From assembly GCF_000721075.1 (NCBI RefSeq), contig NZ_JOEQ01000056.1, positions 1 through 56,839 of the forward strand: DNA of 56,839 nt. The letters run 5' to 3'. The translations under genes and the position numbers were made by a program. How positions within the stretch are numbered: position 1 is the first letter of the stretch; each line of letters begins with the position of its first letter. Below are positions 27,605 to 36,972 of this stretch, piece by piece. The notes under the pieces are model-generated. The model was not told the origin of the DNA. It was given only the letters and a program-made list of their open reading frames with translations, and searched no databases. Origin of the DNA: Streptosporangium amethystogenes (GTDB lineage: Bacteria > Actinomycetota > Actinomycetes > Streptosporangiales > Streptosporangiaceae).

Positions 27605-29062
27605 GTGAACCACGACGACATATCCTCGGACTCGCCGGTTGACGACCTAGAGTTCGGCGACATTCTCCAGCGTGCGTACCGACACGTGCTGAGCTGGCGG
27701 CAATCGGTTACCGATCGCCCGGTTTTTCCCGTGGTGACATCGAATGAACTGCGCGATCTTCTCACGGACGGGAGCCCACCCGAAGCCGGCACCGATGCGA
27801 TCTCGACTCTGGACATCCTGGCGCGGGCCGGTGAACTGGGGTCGACAGCCAGCGCGGGGCCCCGCTACTTCGGCTATGTCATCGGCTCCTCCCTGCCCGT
27901 GGCCGTGGGCGCGGACTGGCTGGTCACCGCCTGGGACCAAAACGCGACGCTGTACTCGTGCGGCCCGGCGGTCTCGGTGATCGAGGAGGTCTGCGCCGAC
28001 TGGTTGGTGAAAATGCTCGGACTGCCTCCGCATACGTCAGCGGGATTCACCACAGGTACCCAGATGGCCGCCTTCACCTGCCTGGCGGCGGCCAGGCACC
28101 ATCTGCTGGCCCGGCAGGGCTGGGACGCTGAGGCGGACGGGCTGTGGGGAGCGCCGCGCATCCCGGTGATAGCCGGCGAGCAGCGCCACGCCTCGATCGA
28201 TCGCGCCCTGCGCTACCTGGGAATGGGGACGCGTGTTCACGATGTCGGGTGCGACGCCAACGGCGCGATCGACCTCTCCGCGCTGCGCGCGGAACTGGAC
28301 CGGGTGGATCGACCACCGATCGTCTGCGTGCAGGCCGGCAATATCAACACCGGTGCCGTCGACCCGCTGCGCGAGGTGTGCGAGCTCACGCACGACCGAG
28401 GCGGATGGGTGCACGTCGATGGAGCGATCGGACTGTGGGCTCTGGCCAGCGACAAGTACCGCCACCTTTTTGACGGAGCACACCTGGCGGACTCCTGGAC
28501 CACAGACGCGCACAAGTGGCTGAACGTGCCCTTCGACTGCGGCATCGCATTCGTCGCCCATCCCGACGCGCACCGGGCGGCTGTCGGGGTCACCGCGGCC
28601 TATCTGGAGGCATCCGCCCACCGAGATCAGATCAACACCGTGCCGGACTGGTCCAGGCGTGCCCGCTCGGTTCCCGTCTACGCAGTACTGCGGACGCTGG
28701 GCCGGGCAGGCATTGCCAGGCTCATCGACCGCAACGTCGAGCACGCTCACCGCATCGCCGCCCACCTCGCGGCGGAACTCGGCATCGAAATCGTCAACGA
28801 GGTCGTCCTGAACCAGGTCCTGGTGCGATTCACCGCACCCGGCCACGACGATGACGAGCTCACCCGAGAGGTCATCGCCAGGGTCCAGGACGACGGCACC
28901 TGCTGGCTCAGCGGATCAGTCTTCGATAACCGAGTAGTCATGCGCATATCGATCTGCTCGGCGTACACCACGGCCGAAGACATCCGGCGAAGCGCCGACG
29001 CCATCATCCGCTGCGGCCGCGACGCCATGGCCAGACGGGCGCGGACCACGGGTACCGGCTGA
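27605..29062 (+). CDS. PLP-dependent decarboxylase/aminotransferase-fold enzyme (group II type)
   Basis: GTG 27605 gives 485 residues. The fold-type I PLP enzyme pattern is clear: RYFGYVIGSSLPVAVGADWL, AGFTTGTQMAAFTCLAAARH (phosphate-binding), VHVDGAIGLWALASD with the aspartate that contacts the pyridine nitrogen, and TTDAHKWLN with the Schiff-base Lys304. This is the group II decarboxylase family (glutamate, aromatic-amino-acid or diaminobutyrate decarboxylases). The substrate is not fixed by visible residues. It stands alone between two res-like regions, so it may be a transposon passenger. Confidence 0.9.
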   Translation: MNHDDISSDSPVDDLEFGDILQRAYRHVLSWRQSVTDRPVFPVVTSNELRDLLTDGSPPEAGTDAISTLDILARAGELGSTASAGPRYFGYVIGSSLPVAVGADWLVTAWDQNATLYSCGPAVSVIEEVCADWLVKMLGLPPHTSAGFTTGTQMAAFTCLAAARHHLLARQGWDAEADGLWGAPRIPVIAGEQRHASIDRALRYLGMGTRVHDVGCDANGAIDLSALRAELDRVDRPPIVCVQAGNINTGAVDPLREVCELTHDRGGWVHVDGAIGLWALASDKYRHLFDGAHLADSWTTDAHKWLNVPFDCGIAFVAHPDAHRAAVGVTAAYLEASAHRDQINTVPDWSRRARSVPVYAVLRTLGRAGIARLIDRNVEHAHRIAAHLAAELGIEIVNEVVLNQVLVRFTAPGHDDDELTREVIARVQDDGTCWLSGSVFDNRVVMRISICSAYTTAEDIRRSADAIIRCGRDAMARRARTTGTG

Positions 29063-29589
29063 CCCGCGCCAGTCCGTTGGCGCGGAGCCACAACGTAGAA
29101 CGAATCAGCACTTCACGCCGTCTCTGGGGTTGAGGAACCTGCGGACAGGGCCTGTCTAATCATGAATCTTCGCCCCTGGTCAGAGGTTGATCATTTCCGG
29201 TGAGGTTCCAGCCATCGGCGGTTGCCGAAAGAATCCGGAACCTTCGCCGCGACGGTGGTGAAGGTTCCGGCACCTCGCGGTGCCGAGTTGGTCGATGCGG
29301 CCTGCCGAAAGATCCAGTGGGGTTCAGCCGTTCGCGCCGGCCTCTGCGGAGGTCGGCCTGATGACGCGTCCAAGGCCCGGCGCTCGGGTCCGTGTCATAG
29401 GCCGCAAATTAGGGGCGTATCCCCAGGTCAGGGCAGTGCGCCGATGCCTGTCGGAATCCGCTCACCGACCTGTTTATCGACGTTGATTCTCGGCACGAGT
29501 TTTCGACGCTCACCATCTGCGATCTCGTAGTTTCCCGAGGAGTGTCGACAGACGAGGGTTTGCCGACACTGAGACGCGATTACACACAG
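29063..29589. other. intergenic relics: IS-like ends
   Basis: GGGGTTGAGGAAC at 29126-29138 matches the shared element end at 16491 and 26322. The stretch 29219-29310 is similar to the reverse complement of 52262-52350, the left flank of the IS481 remnant (shared words CGGTTGCCGAAAGAATCCGG and TGGTCGA). Around 29470-29565 several TCGAC words, one within TGTCGACA, may be a worn res site next to the Tn3-type end. No coding sequence supported. Confidence 0.5.
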
Positions 29590-29628
29590 CTACTTTGCGT
29601 CCTATGGCACCGACCCGAGCGCCGGGCC
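29590..29628. repeat. 39-bp Tn3-type terminal repeat (right-end orientation)
   Basis: Read on the minus strand it begins GGCCCGGCGCTCGGGTCGG and ends CAAAGTAG, matching the 39-bp ends at 35103, 42279, 53342 and 55736. It overlaps the decayed resolvase frame that follows. Confidence 0.7.
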
Positions 29629-29902
29629 AACTTAGCTGGATGCTTCGGGGGCACGTCCTGCGCTGCAAGTGCGCGGCAGGGAGTGGATCGGCCGATCTTC
29701 AGGTGGCGGGCGATGGCGAGGGTGTCGTGGTCGATTTGGCGGGGCGGCCACCGTAGCGGCCTTGGGTGTTGGCGGTGGCCAGGCCGTCCATGGTGCGTTC
29801 GTGGATGAGGTCGTGTTCCATTTCCGCGGCCATCGCAGCGACCATGAACGGCATCTTGTCGGCGATGGTCTGCCCGTTCGGGCCGATGCAGGCCGGCGCC
29901 AT
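29629..29902 (-). pseudogene. serine resolvase/invertase, C-terminal remnant
   Basis: The minus frame reads QTIADKMPFMVAAMAAEMEH and LIHERTMDGLATANTQGRYG, the region from the E-helix to the hinge of a serine recombinase. The HTH continues only in another frame (IDHDTLAIARHLKIGRSTPC). The catalytic N-terminus is missing, so it is dead. Confidence 0.7.
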
Positions 29903-29970
29903 CCGGGGATCTACGCGATCCGGACGCCGCCGATGACGACGAGATCTGACCCCGTCACGCCAACGGGTCC

Positions 29971-30110
29971 GCCCGGGTGTTCATCTAACGGTCGTCTGAT
30001 GAACACCCGGGCGGGAGCACGTCCGGGCGAGCCGCCGTGTCTCGTCAAAGCGTTCATCTGGCCGTTCATTTTCCAGTACTGTTCAGCTACCTCCCACAGC
30101 ATGTTTGATG
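29971..30110. repeat. res site upstream of the intact resolvase
   Basis: A perfect 15-bp inverted repeat (GCCCGGGTGTTCATC, 29971-29985 and 29998-30012, 12-base spacer) is followed by paired GTTCAT words near 30050-30068 and a TGTTCAG...TTTGATGAAC pair near 30078-30112. Three dyads of TTCAT/ATGAA half-sites are what a Tn3-type res site needs, and the resolvase gene starts 18 bases later. Confidence 0.8.
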
Positions 30111-30127
30111 AACGGAGGGCGCCCCTG

Positions 30128-30691
30128 ATGGCGCTCATCGGCTTGGTCCGGGTCAGTACCGACAAGCAGAACACCCAGCGGCAGCACGACGCCCTCGATC
30201 CGATCTGTCTGAAGGTCTTCGAGGAGAAGACCAGCGGCAAGCTCGCCACCGACGACCGGCCCGTGCTGCTGAACGCGCTGTCCCACATCCGCGACGGCGA
30301 CCTGCTGACCGTCCAGGAGGTCGACCGCCTCGGCCGCAACCTCCTCGAAGGACTCATCGTCCTCAACGACCTGTTCCAGCGCGGCGTCGGCGTCAAGGTG
30401 CTGGAGGGCATCGCGGCCGGCGAGCACACCGAACGCTCCCTGATCCTCGACCTGGCCCTCGCCCTGGCTGAAGACCGCCGCCGCGACATCACCCGCAAGA
30501 CCAAGAACGGCCTGGAAGCAGCCCGCAAACGCGGCAGGGTCGGCGGCCGCCGACCGGTCGTCGACGACGACAAACGCGCCGCCATCCTCGCCCGCCGCGA
30601 ACGCGGCGAATCCATCCGCACCATCGCCGCCGGAGTCAAAGTCTCCATCGGCGTCGTCCACAAAACCCTCGCAGACGCCAAGGCCCGGTAG
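30128..30691 (+). CDS. tnpR: serine resolvase, intact
   Basis: GGAGGG precedes ATG 30128. The 187-residue protein begins MALIGLVRVSTDKQNTQRQH, in which the VRVST serine is the nucleophile. It continues with GDLLTVQEVDRLGRNLLEGL, then LDLALALAEDRRRDITRKTK and the C-terminal HTH RARRERGESIRTIAAGVKVS. Length and motifs are complete for a Tn3-family resolvase, which recombines two res sites to resolve cointegrates. Its res site lies directly upstream. No matching transposase is next to it, so it may act on related res sites elsewhere. Confidence 0.92.
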   Translation: MALIGLVRVSTDKQNTQRQHDALDPICLKVFEEKTSGKLATDDRPVLLNALSHIRDGDLLTVQEVDRLGRNLLEGLIVLNDLFQRGVGVKVLEGIAAGEHTERSLILDLALALAEDRRRDITRKTKNGLEAARKRGRVGGRRPVVDDDKRAAILARRERGESIRTIAAGVKVSIGVVHKTLADAKAR

Positions 30692-30764
30692 ACCGCCCCG
30701 GCGACCTGTTGTGGGATCTACCAGGGCTTGCCCCTTGGAAAGCTCGCAGCCGGATCCAGCGCGG

Positions 30765-31454
30765 TCAAGCGACCGGTACCGCGGCTCCCTCGGTGAGCCT
30801 GCCGTCGGTCATGGTCTTGATCGTGTCCACCATCGCCAGGGTGGCCAGGTCGTGCGTCACCATGACGGTGGCCAGATTGTTGCGCTTGGTGAGCTCGGCC
30901 AACAGTGAGACGATCTGCTCGCCGCGGTGATGGTCGAGCGCGCTGGTGGGCTCGTCGACCAGCAGGACCTCGGGAGAGTTCATCAGCGCGCGGGCGATGT
31001 TGACCCGCTGCCGCTCGCCACCGGAGAGCTGGTGCGGGCGCTTGTGCCCCTTGTCGGCGAGGTCCATGGCCAGGAGTAGTTCCCGGGCCCGCATGCTGGC
31101 GGCCCGGGGAGATCCCCCGGCCAGATGCGCCATGACCAGGAGCTGGTCGAGAGCGGTGAGGGACGGTAACAGATTGGCCTGCTGGAACACGATTCCGATG
31201 TGGTCCCGGCGCACCTTTGTTCGTTTAGCCTGGCTAGCTTGGGAGAGGTCCTGCCCGGCGATGCTAACGGTGCCGGAGGCGGGTGTGATGAGGGTGGCGG
31301 CGGCGGCGAGCAGGCTGGATTTGCCCGAGCCTGACGGGCCGACGACGGCGGCGAACTCGCCCGGGCCGACGGCAAGGCTGACATGGTCGAGCGCGGTCAG
31401 TGTACGGTCCCCGTCGGGATAGGTCAGGACAATGTCGGTGAGCTTGAGGGTCAT
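30765..31454 (-). CDS. ABC exporter ATPase (MacB/LolD type)
   Basis: The 229-residue protein has Walker [11 protein letters not shown]-loop IVFQQANLL, signature LSGGERQRVNIARAL, Walker [13 protein letters not shown] and switch VTHD. The short TNLL-type sequence places it with ATPases that drive MacB/FtsX-like permeases, not solute importers. Its ATG overlaps the stop of the permease gene by four bases. The pair is divergent from a two-component system and probably controlled by it, a layout often seen for peptide-antibiotic or envelope-stress exporters. Confidence 0.92.
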   Translation of the reverse strand: MTLKLTDIVLTYPDGDRTLTALDHVSLAVGPGEFAAVVGPSGSGKSSLLAAAATLITPASGTVSIAGQDLSQASQAKRTKVRRDHIGIVFQQANLLPSLTALDQLLVMAHLAGGSPRAASMRARELLLAMDLADKGHKRPHQLSGGERQRVNIARALMNSPEVLLVDEPTSALDHHRGEQIVSLLAELTKRNNLATVMVTHDLATLAMVDTIKTMTDGRLTEGAAVPVA

Positions 31455-32518
31455 CGGGAGGCTCCCAGCGCGATCAGCGGGTCGACAGAGGTGATCTTGC
31501 GGATGGCCAGCGCGGCGCCGGCGGCGCCGAGCAGGATCATCACCGCCACCGGCACGACGGTGGTGGCCACGGACAACACGAACGGGACGGTGCCCTCGGC
31601 GAGCGCGCCGAGCGCCGCGCCGAGCGCTCCACCGACGCCCGCGCCCAGCAGCAGCACGATGACGGCCTGGGCGAGCGCGTCACGCAGCAGGTAGCCGGAG
31701 CTAGCGCCGAGCGCCTTGAGCACGGCGACGTCGCCGCGGCGCTGGATCGTCCAGACGGTGAAGAAGGCGCCGATGACCAGGGCTGAGATCGCGAACAGGA
31801 AGCCGCGCATGAGCTGGAGCGAGCCGTTCTCGGAGGAGAAGGAGCCGATCGCGGCGGGCGCGTCGGACAACGGGACGGTCGTGGTGCCGAGCCTGCTATC
31901 GGTCGCGGCCAGGTCCGGAGTCCCGCTGCTGCGCAGAGCCAGGACGGTGGCCACCGTGTCAGCGCTGGCCTGCCGGACCATCCACTCCCAGTCGCCGATG
32001 CTGATCCAGGCGACCGGGGTGTGGCTGTAGGAGGCCTCGCCCCCGGTTCCGGCGACGATGAAGTCCTTACCGGAGATCTGCACGGTGTCCCCGGACTTCA
32101 GCCCGCTGCCGGTCGCCAGCGCGGCGGACAGTACGACCTTGCCGGTGTCGACCGGCCGCTCGTCGGCGAGCTCGCCGTCTGGCTTGACGCCGAAGAGGGC
32201 CACCCCAGCGCTCTGATCGTCGCCGAAGGCGATCCTCGACATGGAGACGCCGAGCCGCTCGGCGGTGACGCCTGGCACGTTCTGCCAGTCCTGCCACGCG
32301 GCATCGGTGATGCGGCTGTCGGCGAAGGCGGGCTTTTCACCGCTGTCGAAGACGATGTGATCGGCGGGAAGCTTCTCCACGGCCGAGATGTTCTCCTGCG
32401 CCAGGCCGGCGGTCAGGCCGGACAACATGGTCACCAGGAGGGTGATGAGAAAGACGACGGTGCCCATCAGGGCGAACCGTCCCTTGGCGAAGCGTAGGTC
32501 TCTGAGCGCCACGAACAC
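31451..32518 (-). CDS. FtsX/MacB-type ABC permease
   Basis: GTG 32518 is preferred over upstream ATG codons because homologues start FVALRDLRFAKGRFALMG. The 355 residues show one N-terminal membrane segment (LMGTVVFLITLLVTMLSGLT), a large extracellular domain of about 190 residues, and three C-terminal segments including GFLFAISALVIGAFFTVWTI. This is the FtsX-like permease topology of mechanotransmission ABC systems. Forms a complex with the ATPase encoded next. Confidence 0.88.
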   Translation of the reverse strand: MFVALRDLRFAKGRFALMGTVVFLITLLVTMLSGLTAGLAQENISAVEKLPADHIVFDSGEKPAFADSRITDAAWQDWQNVPGVTAERLGVSMSRIAFGDDQSAGVALFGVKPDGELADERPVDTGKVVLSAALATGSGLKSGDTVQISGKDFIVAGTGGEASYSHTPVAWISIGDWEWMVRQASADTVATVLALRSSGTPDLAATDSRLGTTTVPLSDAPAAIGSFSSENGSLQLMRGFLFAISALVIGAFFTVWTIQRRGDVAVLKALGASSGYLLRDALAQAVIVLLLGAGVGGALGAALGALAEGTVPFVLSVATTVVPVAVMILLGAAGAALAIRKITSVDPLIALGASR

Positions 32519-32666
32519 GGCGCGTCCCCCGTTGCAGACGAAGTGGAAATCTGACCCCTCCAGCCTGCGCGTCATCGGCATTTCCACACATCGTGCACTC
32601 GGTCAGCCGAAATACTTCTTTTGAACGATGCGGTAGGTGATCGTTGTTGCATACGCTGTGTGAGAC

Positions 32667-33869
32667 ATGTCTGACTATCTGTTCCCGCCCGCTCTGCGGA
32701 TGCTTCGGTGGGCCATCCACGGCACCTTCGCGATTCTCCTGGTGATCGCGGTAGCTGGCGCTGCCCGGCAGGGCCAGGCCCTGCCGGTGATCGGGGGAAC
32801 ACTGCTCGGCGTCCTGTACGCGGCCGGGATCTTCATCGAGGGGCGGTTGCCGCACTTCGGCGGGCAGACGCACCTGCGGCTGGGACGGCTGTGGCTGGTG
32901 GTGATCACGCTCGGGTGGGCGGCGCTGGCCGTTGCCTCGCCGCAGTTCGTCTGGCTGGCCTTCCCGCTCTTCTTCGCCTACCTCCACCTTTTGCCGCTGG
33001 CGGTCGCGTTGCCGGGCGTGGCGGTGCTGACCGTCGCGGCCATCCTGGCCGCCGCCTGGCACGAGGGAGGGTTGACTCCCGCACAGGTCATCGGACCGAC
33101 GATCGGCGCCGCCGTAGCAACGCTCATGGCGATGGTCTACAAGGCGCTCTACACCGAGAGCGAGGAACGCCGCCTGCTCATCGACGACCTGGTCCGCACT
33201 CGCGGCAAGCTGGTTGAGGTGGAGAGCGACGCCGCCCGGCTGGCCGAACGCGAACGCCTGGCCCGCGAGATCCACGACGCCCTGGCACAGGGCATGTCCA
33301 GCATCATCCTGCTCCTGCGCGCCGCCCGCCGCGACCTCGCCGATGATCCGGGCAAGGCCGAGCGCCGCATCGTCGAAGCGGAGGCGGCGGCCAAGGAGAA
33401 CCTGGAGGAGGCGCGCAACTTCGTGCGAGCCCTGGCCCCGCCTGCCCTTCAACATTCCTCCCTGGTCGCGGCGCTGCGCAGGATCAGCGACACGGCCGTG
33501 GCCGGCACCTGCACCACGGTGCGCTTCGAGGTCTCGGGCACCCCACTCCCGCTGCCCGCCGACTACGACGTCACGCTGCTGCGCGTCGCCCAGGGCGCGC
33601 TGGGCAACGTCAGCCGCCACGCCGGAGCCGAACATGCCAGAGTGACCCTCACCTACCTGGACGACATGGTCATGCTGGATGTCTACGACGACGGCCGCGG
33701 CTTCGATGTGAGCAATCCCGCCGGACAGGCGACGGGGACCGGATATGGCCTGCGGGCCATGCGCGAGCGCGTGAGCACCCTCGGGGGCACCCTGACCGTG
33801 GAGTCGTCTCCCGGGGACGGCACGGCCGTCGTGGCCACCCTGCCTCTGCCACGCGGGGAGGCGGCATGA
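32667..33869 (+). CDS. sensor histidine kinase (NarL-partner type)
   Basis: The 400-residue protein starts at ATG 32667. Residues 15-160 hold five or six hydrophobic segments with little extracellular domain, so it may sense a membrane event. A linker (ESEERRLLIDDLVRTRGKLV) leads to the HisKA_3 box ERERLAREIHDALAQGMSSI with the phospho-accepting histidine. The ATPase domain ends with DVYDDGRGFDVSNPAG and GYGLRAMRERVSTLGGTL. It is divergent from the ABC exporter and overlaps the regulator start by four bases. Confidence 0.93.
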   Translation: MSDYLFPPALRMLRWAIHGTFAILLVIAVAGAARQGQALPVIGGTLLGVLYAAGIFIEGRLPHFGGQTHLRLGRLWLVVITLGWAALAVASPQFVWLAFPLFFAYLHLLPLAVALPGVAVLTVAAILAAAWHEGGLTPAQVIGPTIGAAVATLMAMVYKALYTESEERRLLIDDLVRTRGKLVEVESDAARLAERERLAREIHDALAQGMSSIILLLRAARRDLADDPGKAERRIVEAEAAAKENLEEARNFVRALAPPALQHSSLVAALRRISDTAVAGTCTTVRFEVSGTPLPLPADYDVTLLRVAQGALGNVSRHAGAEHARVTLTYLDDMVMLDVYDDGRGFDVSNPAGQATGTGYGLRAMRERVSTLGGTLTVESSPGDGTAVVATLPLPRGEAA

Positions 33870-34489
33870 TCCGGCTCATCCTGGTCGACGATCACCCCGT
33901 CGTCCGCTCCGGCATCCGCGCGATGCTCACCGGGCAGCCCGACTTCGAGCTGATCGGCGAGGCCGCCACCGGAGAAGAAGGCGTCGAGCTCGCCCGCACG
34001 CTCGCCCCCGACGTCGTGCTGATGGATCTCCAACTGGGGCCGGGCATGCACGGCAGCCAGGCGACACGGCAGATCGTCGCGCTAAACGGTCCCCGGGTCC
34101 TGGTACTGACCACCTTCGACACCGACGCCGACATCGTGGCCGCCATCGAGGCCGGCGCGACGGGCTACCTGCTCAAAGACGCCCCATCGGACGATCTGCA
34201 CGCCGCCATCCGCTCGGCCGCTACCGGAGCCAGCGCACTGACACCGAGCGTCGCTTCACGCCTGCTGGGCCGAGTCCGCACCCCTGACACCACGCTCTCC
34301 CCCCGCGAACTGGAGGTTCTCGGCCATGTCGCGGCGGGCCTGTCCAACCGGCAGATCAGCAAGGCGATGTTCCTCAGCGAGACCACGGTCAAGACCCACC
34401 TGGTGCACATCTACACCAAACTCGGCGTGGACTCCCGCACCGCCGCCGTCGCCGCAGCCTCGAAGAGGGGCCTCATCCGCCCCCCGTGA
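33866..34489 (+). CDS. NarL/FixJ-family response regulator
   Basis: ATG 33866 overlaps the kinase stop. The 207 residues have a receiver with phospho-acceptor Asp54 (VVLMDLQLG), acidic pocket VDDH and LKDAP, and a LuxR-type HTH (LSPRELEVLGHVAAGLSNRQ, KTHLVHIYTKLGV) at the C-terminus. Partner of the kinase above; likely target is the divergent exporter operon. Intact. Confidence 0.95.
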   Translation: MIRLILVDDHPVVRSGIRAMLTGQPDFELIGEAATGEEGVELARTLAPDVVLMDLQLGPGMHGSQATRQIVALNGPRVLVLTTFDTDADIVAAIEAGATGYLLKDAPSDDLHAAIRSAATGASALTPSVASRLLGRVRTPDTTLSPRELEVLGHVAAGLSNRQISKAMFLSETTVKTHLVHIYTKLGVDSRTAAVAAASKRGLIRPP

Positions 34490-34940
34490 GCTGAGGCCAC
34501 GCGCCAGCCCTGAGGAGATACCCCAAGCCAAGACAACCCGAGCACCTCAGGCCGCCATTCCCCTCACCGCTACAAAACAGGAGCGCGTGATCATGGCCTG
34601 CCAGTAGAGGAGCGGAGCGGTCAACCCAGCGGCTTGTCGAGTATCCTGGCGCCGGTCAAGATGCGCCGAGCGAGCATGACCTGATCATCAGCCACCAAGC
34701 GCGGCTGCAGGTCACCGATCGAACTGTCACTCAGATGATCGTCGGCCACGTGATGGGCAACGTCCGATTCGGTGAGCAGCGCCGCCGCCAAGGACAAAAC
34801 CACCGGACCATTGGTGCGAAGCAACTATCGAAGGCCATCGGCCGGACGCCGTGCATAGCGAGCGGGGTCTTGAACGGCAGTTGCCCGAAAGGGGTGAGCG
34901 CGAGAACACCCCAATCTCTCCAGGCTTAAAAGCCTGGGGT
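34490..34940. other. stretch without recognised gene
   Basis: The short minus ORF at 34621-34824 has no motif and no ribosome site. I see no repeat or hairpin I can support. The end borders a Tn3 fragment. Confidence 0.45.
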
Positions 34941-35102
34941 CTACACGGCCTCCTCATCCACTGCGCCCTCGCCGTCGGGCAGGTCAGGGATCTCGCCGAG
35001 CTGGCGCAGGCCGTCGGCTGGGGCGGAGGAGGTGATGGCGTAGCGGCCCAGGACGTTGACGTGGGCGTGGCCGGGCGGGCTGAGCCGGGTTGTGTCGTTA
35101 AG
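34941..35102 (-). pseudogene. Tn3-family transposase, C-terminal scrap
   Basis: Minus-strand frame ALNDTTRLSPPGHAHVNVLG, RYAITSSAPADGL and an acidic tail (DGEGAVDEEAV) is the last ~50 residues of a Tn3-family transposase. It is cut exactly where the 39-bp end at 35103 begins, so another Tn3-type element inserted into this older transposase gene. Confidence 0.75.
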
Positions 35103-35141
35103 GGCCCTCCACTCGGGTCCGCACAACCAGCCCCAAAGTAG
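35103..35141. repeat. 39-bp Tn3-type terminal repeat (left end)
   Basis: The repeat begins GGCCCTCCACTCGGGTCCGC and ends CAAAGTAG. It lies 128 bases before the transposase pseudogene start at 35270, in the orientation expected for the left end of that element, and interrupts the older Tn3 scrap on its left. Confidence 0.8.
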
Positions 35142-35269
35142 CTCTCTGTAATGTTTCGGAATCGCCACGTAGCGGTCACGGATGAGCGGTACCGGGCCGT
35201 AGCGACATTGGTGCGGAGCAGGGTGCTCGCGAATCTTCGGTGCGATCGGGGGAGAAAGGGTCCCTGCCG

Positions 35270-36965
35270 ATGCGCAGAGAGTGGGAGCTGGACACTGGAT
35301 GAGGCCGAGGTCGAGCTGTTGGCGAACAAGAGCGGTGCCACCCGTCTCGGATTCGCGCTGATGCTGAAGTTCTTCGAGTTGGAGGGCCGGTTTCCGCGCC
35401 GGGAGGACGTGCCGAAGGCTGCGGTCGACTACGTGGCCGGCCAGGTGAAGGTGGATGCGGCCCAGTTCGCTGAGTACCGCTGGTCGGGCAGCACGATCGA
35501 GTATCACCGGGCGCAGATCCGCCGGTTCCACGGCTTTCGCGAGCCGACGGTCGCCGATGAGGACAAGCTGACGTTCTGGCTGGCCGACAAGATCTGATTG
35601 CGGTTCCCGATCCCGACCCGGACGGCGAGGGCGAGGCTGGGGCCGCCGGAGCGCGCAACTTCCTGTAGGAGTTGAAGGAGGACCCGGGGCCGCTGCAACT
35701 GGAGACGCTGCTGACCGAGATCGTCAAGCTGGAGCGGGTCAAGGCGATCGGCCTGCCGGAGCACCTGTTCGAGGGGGTGTCGGAAAAGGTCGTGGAGGCG
35801 TGGCGGGCGCGGGCGATGCGCATGTACCCGTCCGACTTCGCCGCCGCACCTGAGCCGATCAGGCTGACTTTGCTGGCGGCGCTGTGCTGGGTGCGCAAGG
35901 CGGAGATGATCGACGGCCTGGTGGAGCTGCTGATCCAGCTCGTGCACAAGGTCAGCGTGCGGGCCGAGAAGAAGGTCGAAAACGAGATTAGCAGCGAGTT
36001 CCGGCGGGTGCAGGGCAAGCACGGCATCTTGGCACGGCTCGCCCAGGCCGCCTTGGACCTGCCCGAGGAGCTGGTCCGCACGGCGATCTACCCGGTGGTC
36101 GGCATCGGCACGCTGGCCGACATCGTGGCCGAGGCCAAGGCCAACGAGAAGGCCTTCAACCAGCGGGTGCGGATCAAGCTGCGCGGCTCTTACTCGCGCC
36201 ACTACCGGCGCGGTCTGCCCAAGCTGCTGCGCGCACTGGCGTTCCACTGCAACAACACCACCTTCCAGCCGGTGATGGACGCCCTGGCGCTGCTGGACCG
36301 CTACGCCGGCTCCGAGGCCGTCTTCTACGACCGCGCCGAGACCGTGCCGATCGAGCATGTGGTGCCCGAGGACTGGCAGGAGGCGGTGGTCGACGAACGC
36401 GGCCGTATCGAGCGCATCCCGTACGAGCTGTGCGTGCTGGTCGCGCTGCGCAAGGCGATCCGTCGGCGGGAGATCTGGGTGGAGGGCGGCAAGATCTGGC
36501 GCAACCCCGAGGCCGACCTGCCGGCCGACTTCGACGACAACCGCGACGTGCACTACGAGGCCCTCTCCAAGCCCCGCGGCCCGGCGACGTTCATCGCCGA
36601 CCTGCAGCGCCGCCACACCGCCGCCCTCGATCGGCTGGACAAGGCGATCCGCAAGGACACCACCGGCGGCGTGAAGATCACCCGGAAGAAGGGCGAGCCG
36701 TGGATCAGCGTCCCGCCGCTGGGCAAGCAGGAGGAGCCGGCGTGCCTGAAGGCGCTGAAGGTGGAGATCTCCCGCCGGTGGGGCGTGATCGACCTGCTGG
36801 ACGTGCTCAAGGACGTCGCCCACGTCACCGGCTACACCACCGCGTTCACCTCTGTCGCCTCGCGCACCGTCACCGACCCGGCGGTCGTGCAAAGACGGTT
36901 GTTGTTGTGCCTGTACGGGCTCGGGACGAACGTCGAGATCAAGCGGGTGGCCGACGGACGGCTGC
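35270..36965 (+). pseudogene. tnpA: Tn3-family transposase, frameshifted and 3'-truncated
   Basis: ATG 35270 opens MRREWELD and soon shifts frame. The N-terminal domain follows (LDEAEVELLANKSGATRLGF, AAVDYVAGQVKVDAAQFAEY). After 35597 a piece is missing, then an in-frame TAG at about 35667 precedes the long frame: LLTEIVKLERVKAIGLPEHL, LPKLLRALAFHCNNTTFQPV, VEISRRWGVIDLLDVLKDVA and LCLYGLGTNVEIKRVADGRL. Homology stops at about 36965, losing the last ~270 residues with the final catalytic residues. At least three lesions make it dead. A minus-strand copper gene begins (by its 3' end) at the break. Confidence 0.9.
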
Positions 36966-36972
36966 GGCTTTG

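Noticed and set aside
34621..34824. Small minus-strand ORF of 67 codons
   Set aside because: No ribosome site, no motif and no supporting context.
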